Assembly (NCBI GenBank): GCA_021495925.1
Contig: JAKEKT010000003.1
Location: forward strand, 62,001 to 126,000
Direction of reading: 5' to 3'
Length of the DNA stretch: 64,000 bases
DNA from: Diplodia intermedia
Taxonomy: Eukaryota; Ascomycota; Dothideomycetes; Botryosphaeriales; Botryosphaeriaceae
In this document: positions 32,352 to 44,293 of the stretch, piece by piece
Layout of the letters: the number at the start of each line of letters is the position of its first letter
How positions within the stretch are numbered: position 1 is the first letter of the stretch
Made by a program: the position numbers and the translations under genes
Notes under the pieces: model-generated
What the model was told of the DNA's origin: nothing
Seen by the model: the letters and a program-made list of their open reading frames with translations, nothing else
Database searches by the model: none

Positions 32352-34631
32352 ATGTCGACCCCTTCGACAGCGACCGCGGCTCTCCCTCCTCACCAGCACC
32401 ACCAATACTATCCGCCACATCACCAGACGTGGCAGCCACAGGTGTCCCAGCATGTAAATGGCTCGTCGCGTCTAACCAACTCGCACTACAACAACGCCTA
32501 CCCCAGCCAGGATCTGCGAAGGACGGCCACGGTCAACGCTCGCCAGCCGCAACAACCCGAGTCGTACCCCACCCACTACGCCGCCGACCAGCAGCAGCAA
32601 TTGCCCAGCATGCCTTCCCGCAGGCGAACCAACAAGCCCGACTGGAGCGAGTTCTACAAGAACGGGCTTCCCAAAGAGGTCATCGTGATTGATGACGACA
32701 CTCCGGAGCCCCAAGCGCCGCCAACTTCCAGGGCCGTTGCCGCAGTCGCCGCCGATCGCCACGCCGACAAGAAGCGCAAGACTGCGACATCGACCGCCTA
32801 TGACCCCGTCTACCACCAAAACACGTCATACTCCACTACCGAGACGCCCATGTACGGCGGCACGCCTTCGAACCACACCATCTCCACCGACCGCACCGCC
32901 TCCGCCCTACACACTACTGCGTCGACATCGCTTGGATCGACGATTAGCAATGGAGCATATGCCGCTCAGCTGGAGGATGGTATGGTCGGTCAGAAGCGGA
33001 AGCGCACGACGCGCAGGACCACACTGGATGAGGCCAAAGAAGCGAAGCGACGAGAGACCGAGCAGCAACAAGAACACTGGACTAGCTACATCCCGCCCAA
33101 GCAGCCACCCATCAAGGCCAAGGATGTTTACGTCAAGGTCGTTCCTGATGTGAGTTCGTCTTGGTCTCTTCGCCCATGAGCGCCCGCTGACTTATCGTAG
33201 AAATACCGCCCGAACGAGAAGGTTGATGATGAAGACGGTCACTACGTCGTTCATCCCGACGCAGACATCACGGAGAAGTGTAAGTGCTCTGTTCTCGCTT
33301 CGTGACCGCCCTGTGCTAATCGTCGCAGACCAAATAGTGAAGTTGCTCGGGCAGGGCACCTTCGGCAAGGTCGTCGAGGCTTTCGACAAGAAGAAAGGCA
33401 ACAAGGTCGCTATCAAGGTTATCCGATCGGTCCAGAAATATCGCGACGCATCTCGCATCGAGCTTAGAGTCCTGTCGACGCTTGCTTCGAACGATCCACA
33501 CAACCGGAACAAGTGCATCCACTTGCGCGATTGCTTCGATTTCCGGAACCACATTTGCATTGTCACAGACCTGTACGGCCAGAGTGTTTTTGACTTCCTC
33601 AAGTCGAACCAATTTGTGCCATTTCCCAGCACTCACATCCAAACTTTTGCGCACCAGCTTCTCACCAGTGTTGCTTGTAAGTTGATGCTTTTTTTTTTTT
33701 TGCTTTTTGTAATACCTCTCGCGCTAATGCGGCACAGTTCTTCACGACTTGCACCTCATCCACACCGATTTGAAGCCGGAAAACATCCTGCTTGTCAACA
33801 ATGCATACCAGACCTTCACATATAACCGGACAATACCGTCGTCTTCTACGGCTACTGCTCGATCGGCTCGCCACAGAAAGGTCTTACTGAATCCTGAAAT
33901 CCGTCTGATCGACTTTGGCTCAGCCACATTCGATGACGAGTATCACTCCTCCGTGGTTTCGACCCGTCACTACCGCGCGCCTGAGATTATCCTCAACCTT
34001 GGATGGAGTTATCCTTGCGACATTTGGAGTATCGGTTGTATTTTGGTTGAGTTTTTCACCGGGGATGCTCTCTTTCAGACCCATGACAATTTAGAGCACC
34101 TCGCGATGATGGAGGCTGTTTGCGGTGGCAAGTTGGATAAGCACTTGATCAGGCAGGTCCTGGCTAAGGACAGGGGACAGTCCCGCAACCCCGCTTCACA
34201 GTAAGTCACGCCGCCTGCTTGCAAATTTTGAGAGACGTGGTTACTAATATTCCGACAACAGATACTTCAAGGGCCAGAAGCTCGACTACCCCAACACGGA
34301 TACGCCCAAGGCTTCTCGGAAGTATGTCAAGGCGATGAAGCGGTTACAGGTAATTAGCTCTTGCTCCCCCTAATTCTGACCGTCCCTAACATCAGCCGTG
34401 CAGGAAACACTCCCGCCTCACACCGACTTCAATGTGCAATTCCTCGACCTGCTTAAGAGGATATTCGTGTATGACCCATCAAAGCGGATCTCTGCCAAGG
34501 AGGCTCTCAACCACCCCTGGTTCACGCAGAGGATCGAAGATGACGGCACCGAGGCACTCAAGATCCGAAAGAAGCAGGAGCGGGCGAAGGCCGAGAAGGC
34601 AAGGCTAGCGACGGAGAACGGTTACCGGTGA
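32352..34631 (+). CDS. LAMMER (CLK/Kns1-type) dual-specificity protein kinase
   Basis: Exons 32352-33149, 33201-33279, 33329-33676, 33738-34200, 34262-34349 and 34404-34631 give 667 aa. Residues 1-260 are disordered (Gln/His/Pro-rich start, a KRKRTTRRTT basic patch likely acting as nuclear signal). The kinase domain begins YQIVKLLGQGTFGKV, with the catalytic Lys in VAIKVIR, the loop HTDLKPENILL, DFGSATF, and APEIILNLGW. The diagnostic motif is EHLAMMEAVCG. The domain ends KRISAKEALNHPWF and a charged tail follows. LAMMER kinases phosphorylate SR-type splicing factors and act in cell-cycle and stress responses. Introns of 47-61 nt interrupt the catalytic domain. The first ATG after a pyrimidine-rich leader is the start. 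Identity is firm. Confidence 0.95.
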
Positions 34632-35386
34632 CCAGCTCTTTCGTATGGTCACATCACACGACGTCTCGACACAAAATTTTCTCATGTGCAAGCTCTTTCA
34701 AACCTGGTCGAGGGCTTTTGCCTCGGCGATACCACAATGACGACCTTTTCTTCATGAAAGGAGCATGGGCGGGCTTACAATCACATGGTCGGCTCCGGAG
34801 TTTCATATGGATTCTGTTGCAGGGGTTCATTTTTCTTTGCATAACTTTCTTCGTTCAGACACACAAAGGGAGCTGGCTATATCCACATACAGTACGCCCT
34901 CGAAAATATCGAGAGTGCGTCTAATCTCCGGCGTGCCTTGGGTTCAGGTACCGGTTTTCGAAGGGATCTTAGATGGGACGGGAAGCGAAGGCGCTAGAGC
35001 ATCCACGGACAGGGCATTGCGGGGGAGGCGATTGATTCGGATCCGCGGAGGTCTGATGTATCCATAGATATAATCTCCTGCACAATCGAGTTTCGTGCGC
35101 CTCCAACACGATAAACTCTGCAGCACCTGACACGCGTCACCGGATGCGGATGATTGACTGGTGGTCTGAGATCTGCGGAGATTCGCTGCAGGGCGAGTGG
35201 ATGGGGATTCCCGGCCGCGATTCGCGTGCCCGCAGGCCAGGGCGGTGAACAGGCTTGGCGGAGACGCGGGTACCGCGCGCGGCCGGCGGGTAAACACTTG
35301 GTCGAGCGTCAAGCGCAACACCAAGTCCAGCACGCGTTGTGCGCCCAACCCCGTCACGCCTCTGCCCAGGCAACACGAAGTCCAAG
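34632..35386. other. Intergenic region upstream of MIS12
   Basis: 755 bp between two tandem plus-strand genes. Nothing recognisable beyond a probable 3' flank of the kinase and promoter of MIS12. No repeat copy seen. Confidence 0.5.
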
Positions 35387-36622
35387 ATGGCGCAGGCGAA
35401 GCAGATCGAGACCTCGCTCCTCACCGAGCACTTTCGCTACACGCCGCTCGTAAGACCTCCGATTGCGCAGTTGCATCCAGAACCGCCGTCAACGCAAGCC
35501 AGATGCTGACTTTCGGCGCAAGACCCTCATTGACCAGATAATAAACATGATCAATGAGCTGGTCAATCGCGCCGTCGATGCGGTCGAGGCTGGCCTGCTC
35601 GAGACACCACCATCGCGCCTTGGCTTCGCTGCCAGAGCCGCGGCGGAGAACACCATCCCAGACACAGATGGCGAAGGGAACCCGCTCTATCCAGAGGCAA
35701 GGAAGGAGATTGAGGAGGGAGTGCACCAACTGGAGACGCTGCTGGAGGCCACGGTCGACAAGAACTTTGACAAGCTGGAGATTTACTTGCTAAGGAACGT
35801 GCTCACGGTGCCCGAGGACCTGGTGCCGTGGGTTAGGTTGGCACATTATCAGGTATATTGATCGTTGCTGCTCGCTTTGGGCGACACAGTCTGTAAGACA
35901 GCTCCAGGATCAACCAACATCTGACACGTTTCCAGGGCCTTCAGCTCCCAAACGCTTCAACCTCCGCCTCGACCCCGCTACCGACCCCCGAATCTGTCCA
36001 AGCGTTGCGCCGCAAAGTTCAAGAGACCAACAAACTCCACTCCGCCCTTCTCGCGGAAAGAGCGCGCAATGACGCTTTGCTAAGGCAGCTGCGCGGTCTG
36101 CTGGGAGGCAACGCTAACGCCGCGAAGACCGAGCCCTCGTCCTCCCCGCAACCCGCCAGCGACGGCGCGGCGACCGCACCACCAGCTCCTCAGAGCCCCT
36201 CACTCGCTTTCCTGGCCTCAGCGTCGGCGGCCCGCAGCCTGGATATTTCGCTCCCCACCGACGGAAGCGCCGCGTTGCCCAAGCACGAGCCCCTGAGGCA
36301 GAACACCGCGTTCGCGCTGAGCCAGCTCCCGGCACTGCGGCAGATCCTACAGAACTTGCGGCCGAGGATTGCGGGGCTGGGCGCGCCCGGTGGAGCGGGG
36401 CCAGGGTCGGAGTTCAGCCGGCAGCGGAGCGAGTATGTGGAGAAGCAGACGAAGAGAATCATGGAAAGGAGAGGGATGGACGTTGGTAATGGAGAGGGTG
36501 GTTCAGAAGGCCTGGGGAGGAGAATGCTTCCGGAGGAGGTGAGGGGCATGGAAGCAGTAGCGGGGTTGGTCGGAGAGAAGAAGGCAGGAGAGAGCGGTAA
36601 CGACGAGCGGATGGAAGAGTAG
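35387..36622 (+). CDS. MTW1: Kinetochore protein Mis12 / Mtw1
   Basis: Exons 35387-35449, 35523-35852 and 35936-36622 give 359 aa. The N-terminus ETSLLTEHFRYTPL joins to TLIDQIINMINELVNRAVDA, the helical hairpin of Mis12. LEIYLLRNVLTVPEDLVPW is typical of the fungal family, and a long heptad-bearing helix (VQALRRKVQETNKLHSALLAE) follows. A Ser/Ala/Pro-rich linker leads to a second conserved segment near LSQLPALRQILQNLRPRI. The protein is part of the MIND complex that joins centromeric chromatin to Ndc80. The start is close to the conserved block, leaving seven residues before it. The C-terminus is Gly/Glu-rich. Confidence 0.9.
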
Positions 36623-38278
36623 TGTGGGGAAAAGAAGACGCATGGCATTTAGGAGCTCCGTTTCACTCGACGCTCTTCATCTGGCAGAGAAGTGCGTACT
36701 TGCATTGAGCAGGGCGTTTTGGCGTTGGCATCAAATGATACCCACATGAGCGGGATGATTGTAAAGGTAAAGCTCCGCACCCTGCCCTGATGAAAGCGAG
36801 AAGTTGATATCTTTCAAGCAATCATGGACCCACGAATCGAAATTTGGCTGGAAACATGAACGAAGGCGGCTTCGTATGCACTTTGAATAGAGACGGCTAC
36901 GGGCACCTGAGGCCGCGACGACGTCAGAAATCTATGGCGGTCTGTTCTGGAGCCTTTGGCCGGCCAAAATAAGCGGTAGCGAGTAATCTGGCAGTAATGC
37001 CAACTGGCAGGATTTATTGCCTTTACTTGCACCTCATAGCAACGAGCGCTTAGAGTGGAAGGGTTCAGGCGCTACTCGGCAGGCAATCCTTTTTCGCCTG
37101 CGAGACGTGGCCTGACGCATAGCTGGAGCAAGTTTTTGTCCCTGCTGCTGGCACATCAATGTCACGCATCCCAGGAGCAACGGGGGCCCCGGTCATCATG
37201 ACAACACGTGTCTGGACTGTCTGCTCTAGCCACAGCGCAAAGGAAATTGGCCCGTCCGCATCTGCAGTCGAATACAAGATTCGGACGTAAAGTCCGCATT
37301 TAACACTTACATTTACTCAACTACCCATCCCATGTAGATTGTTTTCTTACGAGGTAGATGCGGGTGGGCAATTTTTTGTCGCCTGCTATACAGCGGCGAG
37401 GAAGACCATCTTGCAACGTGCTCACGGGCGGTAGCTATCTTGGGCGTAGTTTGGCACTCGCAGATTGCTGGCGGTGGGTCGCCGCCGCGGGGAAGAACAG
37501 CAAGCGAGGCGCGCCGAGATGAAGTCGAGCATTCCTTTCCACGACATTCTACGGGGGGGCGGGTGCGCGCGCCGCTGCGGGGAAAACAAAACCTCACAGT
37601 GACTCGGTCGCAGGCGCCAGGCGTCCATGAAGAAGCGTGCGCTCTTCGCCTGGTTGCTCAAAGGGCGGGAATTGCCGGATTGGGAACCGGATGATCACCG
37701 AGCGAAACCAAGATTCCGGCTTTACATGGGCGGGAGGCGGCGTCATAATGCATGCATGGGCGAGATGCGCGAGTGGAGGGAAGTCCCTGCAGGCCGAGCA
37801 CGGGCGGCGGTGCTGGGCTGCGGCGCGCGGGTAGTGTGTAGCGCTAGTGCCCGCGAAAAGATAACGCCTGTTTCCAAGACCAGAATACACCAAGCTCCTT
37901 GATCACTAGCTGCGCTGCTCCCCTTTATCCGAAGACCCTCTCTGCCTTCATCGCTTTGCTGTGCCTCGCAGACCATTTCTCATCCCACCCGGCAAGGCGC
38001 GCACGCTCCACGCCGCTTGCCATTCACGTGCGGACGACCAGTCACCCAGAGCCCAGTCCAGGCGCGCCATCTTCCTCTCGAGCGAACCTTGCCGCGCCAG
38101 CGCTTCTTTCCCTCCCCCAGCCCATCTGTCTCTTCGCCCCCGTCCGCCGGCCTTCCGTCTCTGTAGCCCTTGTCGCCTTCCACGCGCTGCCGCCCGCCAG
38201 AACCAGGATCACCGGCCGTGACAAGCATACCCTTCGCCACATTCGTTGCCCGATCTGTCGTGCTAGAAGCAAACAGCC
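36623..38278. other. 1.66-kb intergenic region with a MITE copy
   Basis: It holds MITE copy 7 (37231-37389). From about 37900 to the ATG at 38279 the plus strand is pyrimidine-rich (TCTTTCCCTCCCCC), a likely long leader of the choline kinase gene. No gene is recognised. Confidence 0.55.
37231..37389. mobile_element. MITE family A, copy 7 (decayed)
   Basis: Left end CACAGCGCAAAGGAAATTGG has lost part of the GTGACAAAAG block. The inner parts AATACAAGATTCGGACGTAA and GGTAGATGCGGGTGGGCAAT are clear. The right end reads TTTTTTGTCGCCTGCT. The right half of the core palindrome (CGTCCGGATC) is deleted. Confidence 0.75.
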
Positions 38279-41200
38279 ATGTCATCCGGGCCCGCGAAGC
38301 AGACCAATGACAGCGCGTTGAAGCCTCCAGCAGGCAGCTCCGGCAATGGTGGTGTCAGTCCCAGCATAGCTCCCCGGAGTCCGGCTTCGAAAGGTGAGTC
38401 TTGCGACTTCTTTCTTGATCAGTCCCATCTCTCCCGCTGTGCTGCTTCTGTACCTAAGTTCGAGACTGCTCTTTGGAGGTATTGAACGGAGACGGGGTGT
38501 GGCTTGCTTTCCCTTCTTCCCGCGCGGCGGGTAGCCGAATTCTGCAAGCTTAATGCAGGTCCTTTTACGGGCCAACTGCGTCGGCGAGCGGTTTCACAGC
38601 ATTGCGCTGCGGCGGCGGTGTTGAGGGCGTGCTTCTGATAGATGCCGGGCACGCAGTGGAAAGAGAAGGAGCGCGGGTGGTTGCGCGACACCATTGGGGA
38701 AGGCACGCTTATCTTGGTTTATCTCTGACTCCGGCAACGCGTCTCGCAAGTACACATGACAGGCCTACTCCGCAATCTCAACGGAGCAATTGCCTTCAGC
38801 CAACTCCGTTCCTGCCTTTCCACTTCCCGCCACTTTGCCTTCTTGATAGCACTTCTGCCCGTCGCAAACATGGCGTTTTTCCTGAGGATACGAGACAGGA
38901 TAGCCCGTATTAACGCTCGACCAGTTGTCACTATTGCTGATCCGCAAATCTCGCCAACCATCGAAGCCCACTCGAAGGACATGGATGACGATGGCACTTG
39001 CACGCTCGAGCGCACTCCCTCAAAACAGCAGCACCGCATCAAGATTGGCAAGCGCCTCTCCGGCCGGCCTTTGGCCGATCGCAGCGTCTCATCCAGCCAC
39101 AGCGCAGCCGAAAGTGCCTTGTCGGAAATCCTTGCTGAGGATAGCGCTAATTCAGGACACCGCGGCCACAGTCACCATGTCCAGCCCCTGGTGGCCCAGG
39201 TCAGTGCATGGCTGAAGGAAGAAAAGGCAAGACGGGCAGCTCGCAAAGCAGCGAAGCGCGCTCCTCCAGAGCCTGCAGAGCCCGGCGTTCAGGCAAAAGT
39301 ATCGAGCGATTCGGCCGACACACGAGTCGACGGCGAGGCCGAAGGTGAAGCACGACGACCCTCTGACGCGTCTGAAGGCTCGGCCGCCTTGGATGCTCTC
39401 GAACAGATCATTGAGAAGGGCTTGTCTGCCATCGGCCACGAGGGCCGCAAGATGCCTCATCGCATCGGCCGCAAACTGAGACGCCAGTCGACGACCGGCT
39501 CGTCTGATACCGAATATCACGATGGTGATGTACTTGTGCCGAGCTGTGATGTTGTCCTTGACAACAGCCGCACTCTCGCCTACTCTGGTGGCGGTGTCGA
39601 CGAGGTCGACGTCGATGACCAAATGACTCCAGGCACGAGGAAGGCTAAGGAGAAGCAGGCCTGGGCGACGTTCAAGTATGAGATTGTTCGTCTTGCACAC
39701 ACCCTGCGCTTGAAGGGCTGGCGACGGATCCCCATGGATAGGAGCAGCGACATTGAGGTCGAGAGGCTGAGCGGTGCTCTTACTAACGCCGTCTACGTTG
39801 TCTCCCCTCCGAAGGATCTCCCTCCCAGGGAAGGAGAGGACGGTGGCGTTCATCCCCGCCCTCGCAATCCTCCTCCGTAAGTTTGACCTTGTCTTGAGAA
39901 ATGAAAACGCGCTCATTGCCGCTGCAGAAAACTACTCCTCCGCATCTACGGCCCTCAGGTCGAGCATCTCATTGACCGTGAATCTGAACTGCAGATCTTG
40001 CGCAGGCTGGCTCGCAAGAAGATCGGCCCTCGCCTCCTTGGAACTTTCTCCAACGGTCGCTTTGAGGAGTTCTTCCACGCTCGCACGCTTACTCCCAAGG
40101 ACCTCCACAACCCGGACACTTCAGTCCAGATTGCCAAACGCATGCGTGAGCTGCACGAGGGTATTGACCTTCTCCCGCAGGAGCGCGAAGACGGTCCGTT
40201 CATCTGGAAGAACTGGGATAAGTGGGTTGATCGTTGCGAGTACATCTCAAAATGGCTCGATGCAGAAGTTTCGAAGGTGCAGAAAGGCTCTGAGACAACT
40301 CAAGATATTGGCTCACTGGCCGAGCTTGGGTTCGTATGCGGCGTCCCGTGGGAGATGTTCCGCCAGACAGTGGAAAAGTACCGAAAATGGCTGATTGAAA
40401 AGTACGGAGGAACCAAGCACCTCAACGAGCGTTTGGTTTTCGCTCACAACGATGTAAGTGTTCATTTACGAACAGGCGCCGTATGGATACTGACTACATG
40501 ATACCAGACACAATACGGAAACATTCTCCGACTTATGCCCCCAGGAGACTCGCCCCTACTTCTTCCTGCCAACGAGCACAAACAGCTTGTGGTGATCGAC
40601 TTTGAGTACGCGAACGCTAACCCGCCTGGGCTGGAGTTCGCCAATCATTTCGTAGGTGGCTCCATCGTACATTCTTAGCACATTGCACTAACGGGTAGCA
40701 GACCGAATGGTGCTACAACTACCACGATGAGAAGGCTCCTCAAGCCGTCAACACAAATGCATATCCAACACCTGCAGAACAGCACCGCTTCATCCGCTCT
40801 TACGTCACTCACCGTCCCTTTCAACCTTCTCAGAACAGCGATGCTTCCGCAGCACCTAGCAATGCACGACCTCCCACACTAACCCATAGCTCCTCCATTT
40901 CGGCATTCATGCTCGATTCCCGCGCTCCGCCACAGCAGCTGCAAGAGCAAGAAGAGCGTGAGGAGGCCGAACTCGAGAAAGAAGTCAAGCGCCTCATGGC
41001 CGAAACGCAAATCTGGCGTCTCGCCAACTCTGCGCAATGGGTCGCGTGGGGGATTGTGCAAGCCAAGATCCCCGGCCTCCCCGACTTCGACGACGAGATG
41101 AAGAAGAACACGGCTACAAACGGAACCACCGAGCCCGGCGCCGTTGGGATTGAGGACGGAGAGCAGAGCTACATGAACCCGCAGGGAGACCAAGGAGTGG

Positions 41201-41457
41201 GCATGACGGACCCACTTTCCCCGGGGGCCGAGGCCACGGCGAATGATCTCAAGGACAAGAGGCCAGAGGATGCTGCGGATGTGGGCGATGCGGGTAGCTC
41301 TTCGGGTGCGGCAGAGGGCGAGGAAGAGTTCGATTATCTCGGATACGCGAACGATCGCGCCATGTTCTTCTGGGGCGATGCGGTGAAGCTGGGCATCGTC
41401 AAGGAGGACGAACTGCCGGAGGAGCTCAGGGAGAGGCTCAAGATTGTAGAGTATTAG
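38279..41457 (+). CDS. Choline kinase (fungal type, with long N-terminal region)
   Basis: Exons 38279-38393, 38925-39876, 39928-40453, 40508-40651 and 40702-41457 give 830 aa. Intron 1 is 531 nt; the rest are 50-54 nt. About 290 N-terminal residues are low-complexity, with basic and Ser-rich stretches. The kinase part has KLLLRIYGPQVEHLIDRESE, the catalytic loop FAHNDTQYGNILRL (joined across intron 3) and VVIDFEYANANPPGLEFANHF followed by TEWCYNYH, all diagnostic of choline/ethanolamine kinases. It phosphorylates choline as the first step of the CDP-choline route to phosphatidylcholine. An acidic Ala/Gly/Glu-rich insert (about 710-790) precedes the last helix. The ATG was chosen because it opens a short exon that joins in frame by GTGAGT/CCAG with TATTAAC as branch point. 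Confidence 0.92.
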
Positions 41458-42373
41458 GGGAAAGGGGATGCAAACATGGAGTATCCCAGAATTGCACGCG
41501 AGGCGAATACGACAACAACGCACAAGGCAATTTCCATCTTCAAGCTGTGGTTTATGGTTGCTGAGCTGCTTAAGCAATGGGTGGGTGGGTGGAAGCGGGG
41601 CAGGATTGACATGTAGCGCCTACAGGGCTGGCGCAAACATTAGCAACGAGCTACGAATAGAAACAAATATATAATATGAAAAACCAGATGGTTTCCTAAA
41701 GGAAGGTGATGTTTTGCTAAGTGGACCTGGTCAGACGACTCCTTTCGCTACGATGCAGTAGAAATACGAATAAGCTGAATTGGACTTCACAAGAGCGCTG
41801 CCGCAAGTGTATCGGCGTTATTATACTTTCCTAGGTCTGGTGTGTGCATTCGATTAGGTTTCTCAACTTAGAGATGCTTCCGATTCAAACCCCAGCCTGA
41901 CACGGTGGATGAAACACCCGCATCTGCCTCATAGGAAAATTCGACATGGGATGGGGAGTTGATACAAGATCCTGACGAAAATGTAAGCTTTAAATGCGCA
42001 CATTTACGTCAGGATCTTGTATCAACCACCCATGGAAAGAGTGGTGGAACATCTCTACGAGGCAGATGCGGAGCAAATGTTTTGATGGAATTGTGAGAAA
42101 CATGCCAGATGGCGAATAAAATTGCCTGCTATCGCCTTACTACAAGTTGTGTCGAAACATAGTCCCAAAGTCCCGAAAGATTGGTGCAAAAACTGAAAAG
42201 AGGGTATCTCTGCGTATGCTCAGAATCACAAGCCAGGGTGAATCCCGAGAACCCCCGACCTGCAGATCGAGGTTTATTGAAAAACAGAAAGTGAAAAAGA
42301 AAGTGAAGCATGGTCTCGTGATTCAAATCCCGCACCCCAAAGTATGACAGAAGCAGATAATCGTGGGAATCGT
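41458..42373. other. Intergenic region between convergent genes, with a MITE copy
   Basis: MITE copy 8 occupies 41901-42095. The remaining flanks are AT-rich 3' sequence (AATATATAATATG at 41668) without genes. Confidence 0.6.
41901..42095. mobile_element. MITE family A, copy 8
   Basis: Left end CACGGTGGATGAAACACCCG lacks the ACAAAAGAAATTGC block. The core is very palindromic: TTGATACAAGATCCTGACG and AAAATGTAAGC, mirrored by GCACATTTACGTCAGGATC and TTGTATCAAC. The right end is decayed after GGCAGATGCGGAGCAAAT. Confidence 0.82.
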
Positions 42374-44293
42374 TTACATGACGGGGTGGGAGTTCAGCGG
42401 TCCATGGAGCTGGCTACTGCTCGACTGGCGGCTCGAGTGGTTTGACTGCCCTGCTCCATCCATCTGCGGAGCATCTGCAGATACCCTAAAACCTTCATGT
42501 TCATAGTCGTAATCACTATCAATCGAGATCGTTGAAATTCGTGCGCTGCCTCCGCTAGCAGCTTCTTGTATGGGCGAGACGGAAGGGATCCCATCAGGAG
42601 CGCGTTCAGACAAGGGATAGTCCTCGTCGACGGACGAGACCGATTCCGACTGCCGTGCCGTGCGATCGTTTTCACTGTCGAGAAATCCATTGAGGTTTGT
42701 TGGCGACGCCAACGGTGAAGGGATACGGGTTCGCCAAGGGGTAGCAATGTGCAGCAGGTCAGAGCGCGGGAAAGAGCTTCTAGTGGCGGTAGAAGATCCG
42801 GCATCACTGTCTGCATAAGCAGTTGTTGTTTGGCTGCTCCACGTCGCGTTGCTACGCCGCCAGGAAAGGTCCCGACCCCGACGCGTCTGACTCCTTCCAC
42901 GGAGCGAACCAGCGCTACTCATCGAGAGGCCAGCCTCGCTGATATTGGGGTGATGACTCAGGAAGTGGCTGCCTATCCCCGCGAAATCCGTCGAGTGTCG
43001 AGAGATGCGTGAGCCAGCAGATTGTGCAAGATCAAGGCCCGCGAGAGAAGCCCTATCCGTGAGTGGATTGTCTGGAACCACGGAGCTTGTCGGCCTCTTG
43101 CAGTAGCAGTCCACAGGGCACTCGCATCTATTCTGTTGTGCTGATATGGTTTTTGCTCGCCTGATTTCTTGAATGCGCTCATGACGTTCGGGGTCTCTGG
43201 GTCGTTTCTCAAGTGAGAAGGGCTTTTGGTAAGCTTCTTCGCCATGAAGGTCAGCTTCAAGGCTGTGAGTCTGTGATCCTGGCTCGGGTGCGCTTCGGCG
43301 ACGCGATAATGGACGAGGCGCAACCTCAGCGGGGTTTTGGGGAGATAGTGTGGACACTTGGTCACGTTGGCCCGGCAAGGCCTGATGAGCGGTAGGTCGC
43401 GATTGCTTCGTGTTGACGGGCAGTGGTCGGCTGTTCTCTGTTGTAGTAGCGCGGCTGGTTTCGACTGACTGGCAGCTGGTCCGGCGGCGCGCACGTCTTA
43501 TGGCCTTCACTTGGCGAAGACGGAACAGCACTGCCTTTAGTTTCCCCTTGATCCTTGTTGTGAGGCCCCTGACCTTGGAGCCACCTTTATCGGTACTTTG
43601 GTGGGCCTGCCCCGGGCGTAAGGCGGAATTGGCTCGATCAAACTGCTGGGGCTCCTCCCTCCTGGCCCGGCTACTTCTGGACGAGTTTTTGGACAAAGAG
43701 CTGGCGTCGCGTCCTAAAGAGGGAGATATGTAGGCGCGAAGCCGTGACGGTGGCCTGGCTTCTGTCTGGGGCTGTTGCTCCTGGTCGCCTTCCGGCATCT
43801 GAGGAACTGAGCAATTCGTGATGAAGGGGCTACCGAGAGCGCCCATGGAATGTAGCCTTGTAACCAAGGCAGATGCACCTACTGTAGCATCCTCGGGAGG
43901 GGCAGTGCTGGCGTAGCCAGAAAGGTCGCTGGCAAAGGTCAACGTTCTGGTTTGTTGAGAGACGAGAGAGGTGTGAGTGGAATTTCCGCCAAGGCCAAAC
44001 CACTTGTAGGAACAGTTCTCGCATCTGACGCCGTTGTACACGCCGGGAAGATGAGAAAGCCTAAGCGTCATCTTGTTGTGCCAATGATGGCATCTGGGGC
44101 AGCTGCCGTGGAAGCTGACGTCCCAGGTTCCAGAAGGAATGGATCCAAAAGACATTGTGCTGGACGCGGTGGAAAAATCGGTGGCGCGCCTATCCGAGGG
44201 GGATATTGTGGGGTTCCGATGCGAGATATCCATGGCGGTAGATGTGTTCGGCCTTCCTCCGGCCGGAGAAGTTGGTGTCCTGGGTAGGTTCAT
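42374..44293 (-). CDS. Uncharacterised protein with a CxxC-type zinc ribbon and a CxCxxxCxC motif
   Basis: An uninterrupted frame of 639 aa from the first ATG (44293); the frame stays open about 60 bp upstream (SPVSPALNVDSIQHSED), so a further 5' exon is possible. Residues 65-94 form a CPRC-x22-CENC pair with aromatic and His residues around it (HHWHNKM, YKWFGLGG), most likely a zinc ribbon. Residues 390-398 form CECPVDCYC. Between and after these the chain is Ser/Arg/Pro-rich and probably disordered. A short hydrophobic-basic helix (GKLKAVLFRLRQVKAIRRAR) lies near 250-269. I do not recognise the family and assign no function. It converges on the choline kinase gene. Confidence 0.75.
   Translation of the reverse strand: MNLPRTPTSPAGGRPNTSTAMDISHRNPTISPSDRRATDFSTASSTMSFGSIPSGTWDVSFHGSCPRCHHWHNKMTLRLSHLPGVYNGVRCENCSYKWFGLGGNSTHTSLVSQQTRTLTFASDLSGYASTAPPEDATVGASALVTRLHSMGALGSPFITNCSVPQMPEGDQEQQPQTEARPPSRLRAYISPSLGRDASSLSKNSSRSSRARREEPQQFDRANSALRPGQAHQSTDKGGSKVRGLTTRIKGKLKAVLFRLRQVKAIRRARRRTSCQSVETSRATTTENSRPLPVNTKQSRPTAHQALPGQRDQVSTLSPQNPAEVAPRPLSRRRSAPEPGSQTHSLEADLHGEEAYQKPFSLEKRPRDPERHERIQEIRRAKTISAQQNRCECPVDCYCKRPTSSVVPDNPLTDRASLAGLDLAQSAGSRISRHSTDFAGIGSHFLSHHPNISEAGLSMSSAGSLRGRSQTRRGRDLSWRRSNATWSSQTTTAYADSDAGSSTATRSSFPRSDLLHIATPWRTRIPSPLASPTNLNGFLDSENDRTARQSESVSSVDEDYPLSERAPDGIPSVSPIQEAASGGSARISTISIDSDYDYEHEGFRVSADAPQMDGAGQSNHSSRQSSSSQLHGPLNSHPVM

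Noticed and set aside
42300..42345. A tRNA-like T-arm (GATTCAAATCCCGCACC)
   Set aside because: No matching acceptor stem, D-arm or A box upstream; treated as chance. No tRNA or rRNA gene was recognised anywhere in the window.
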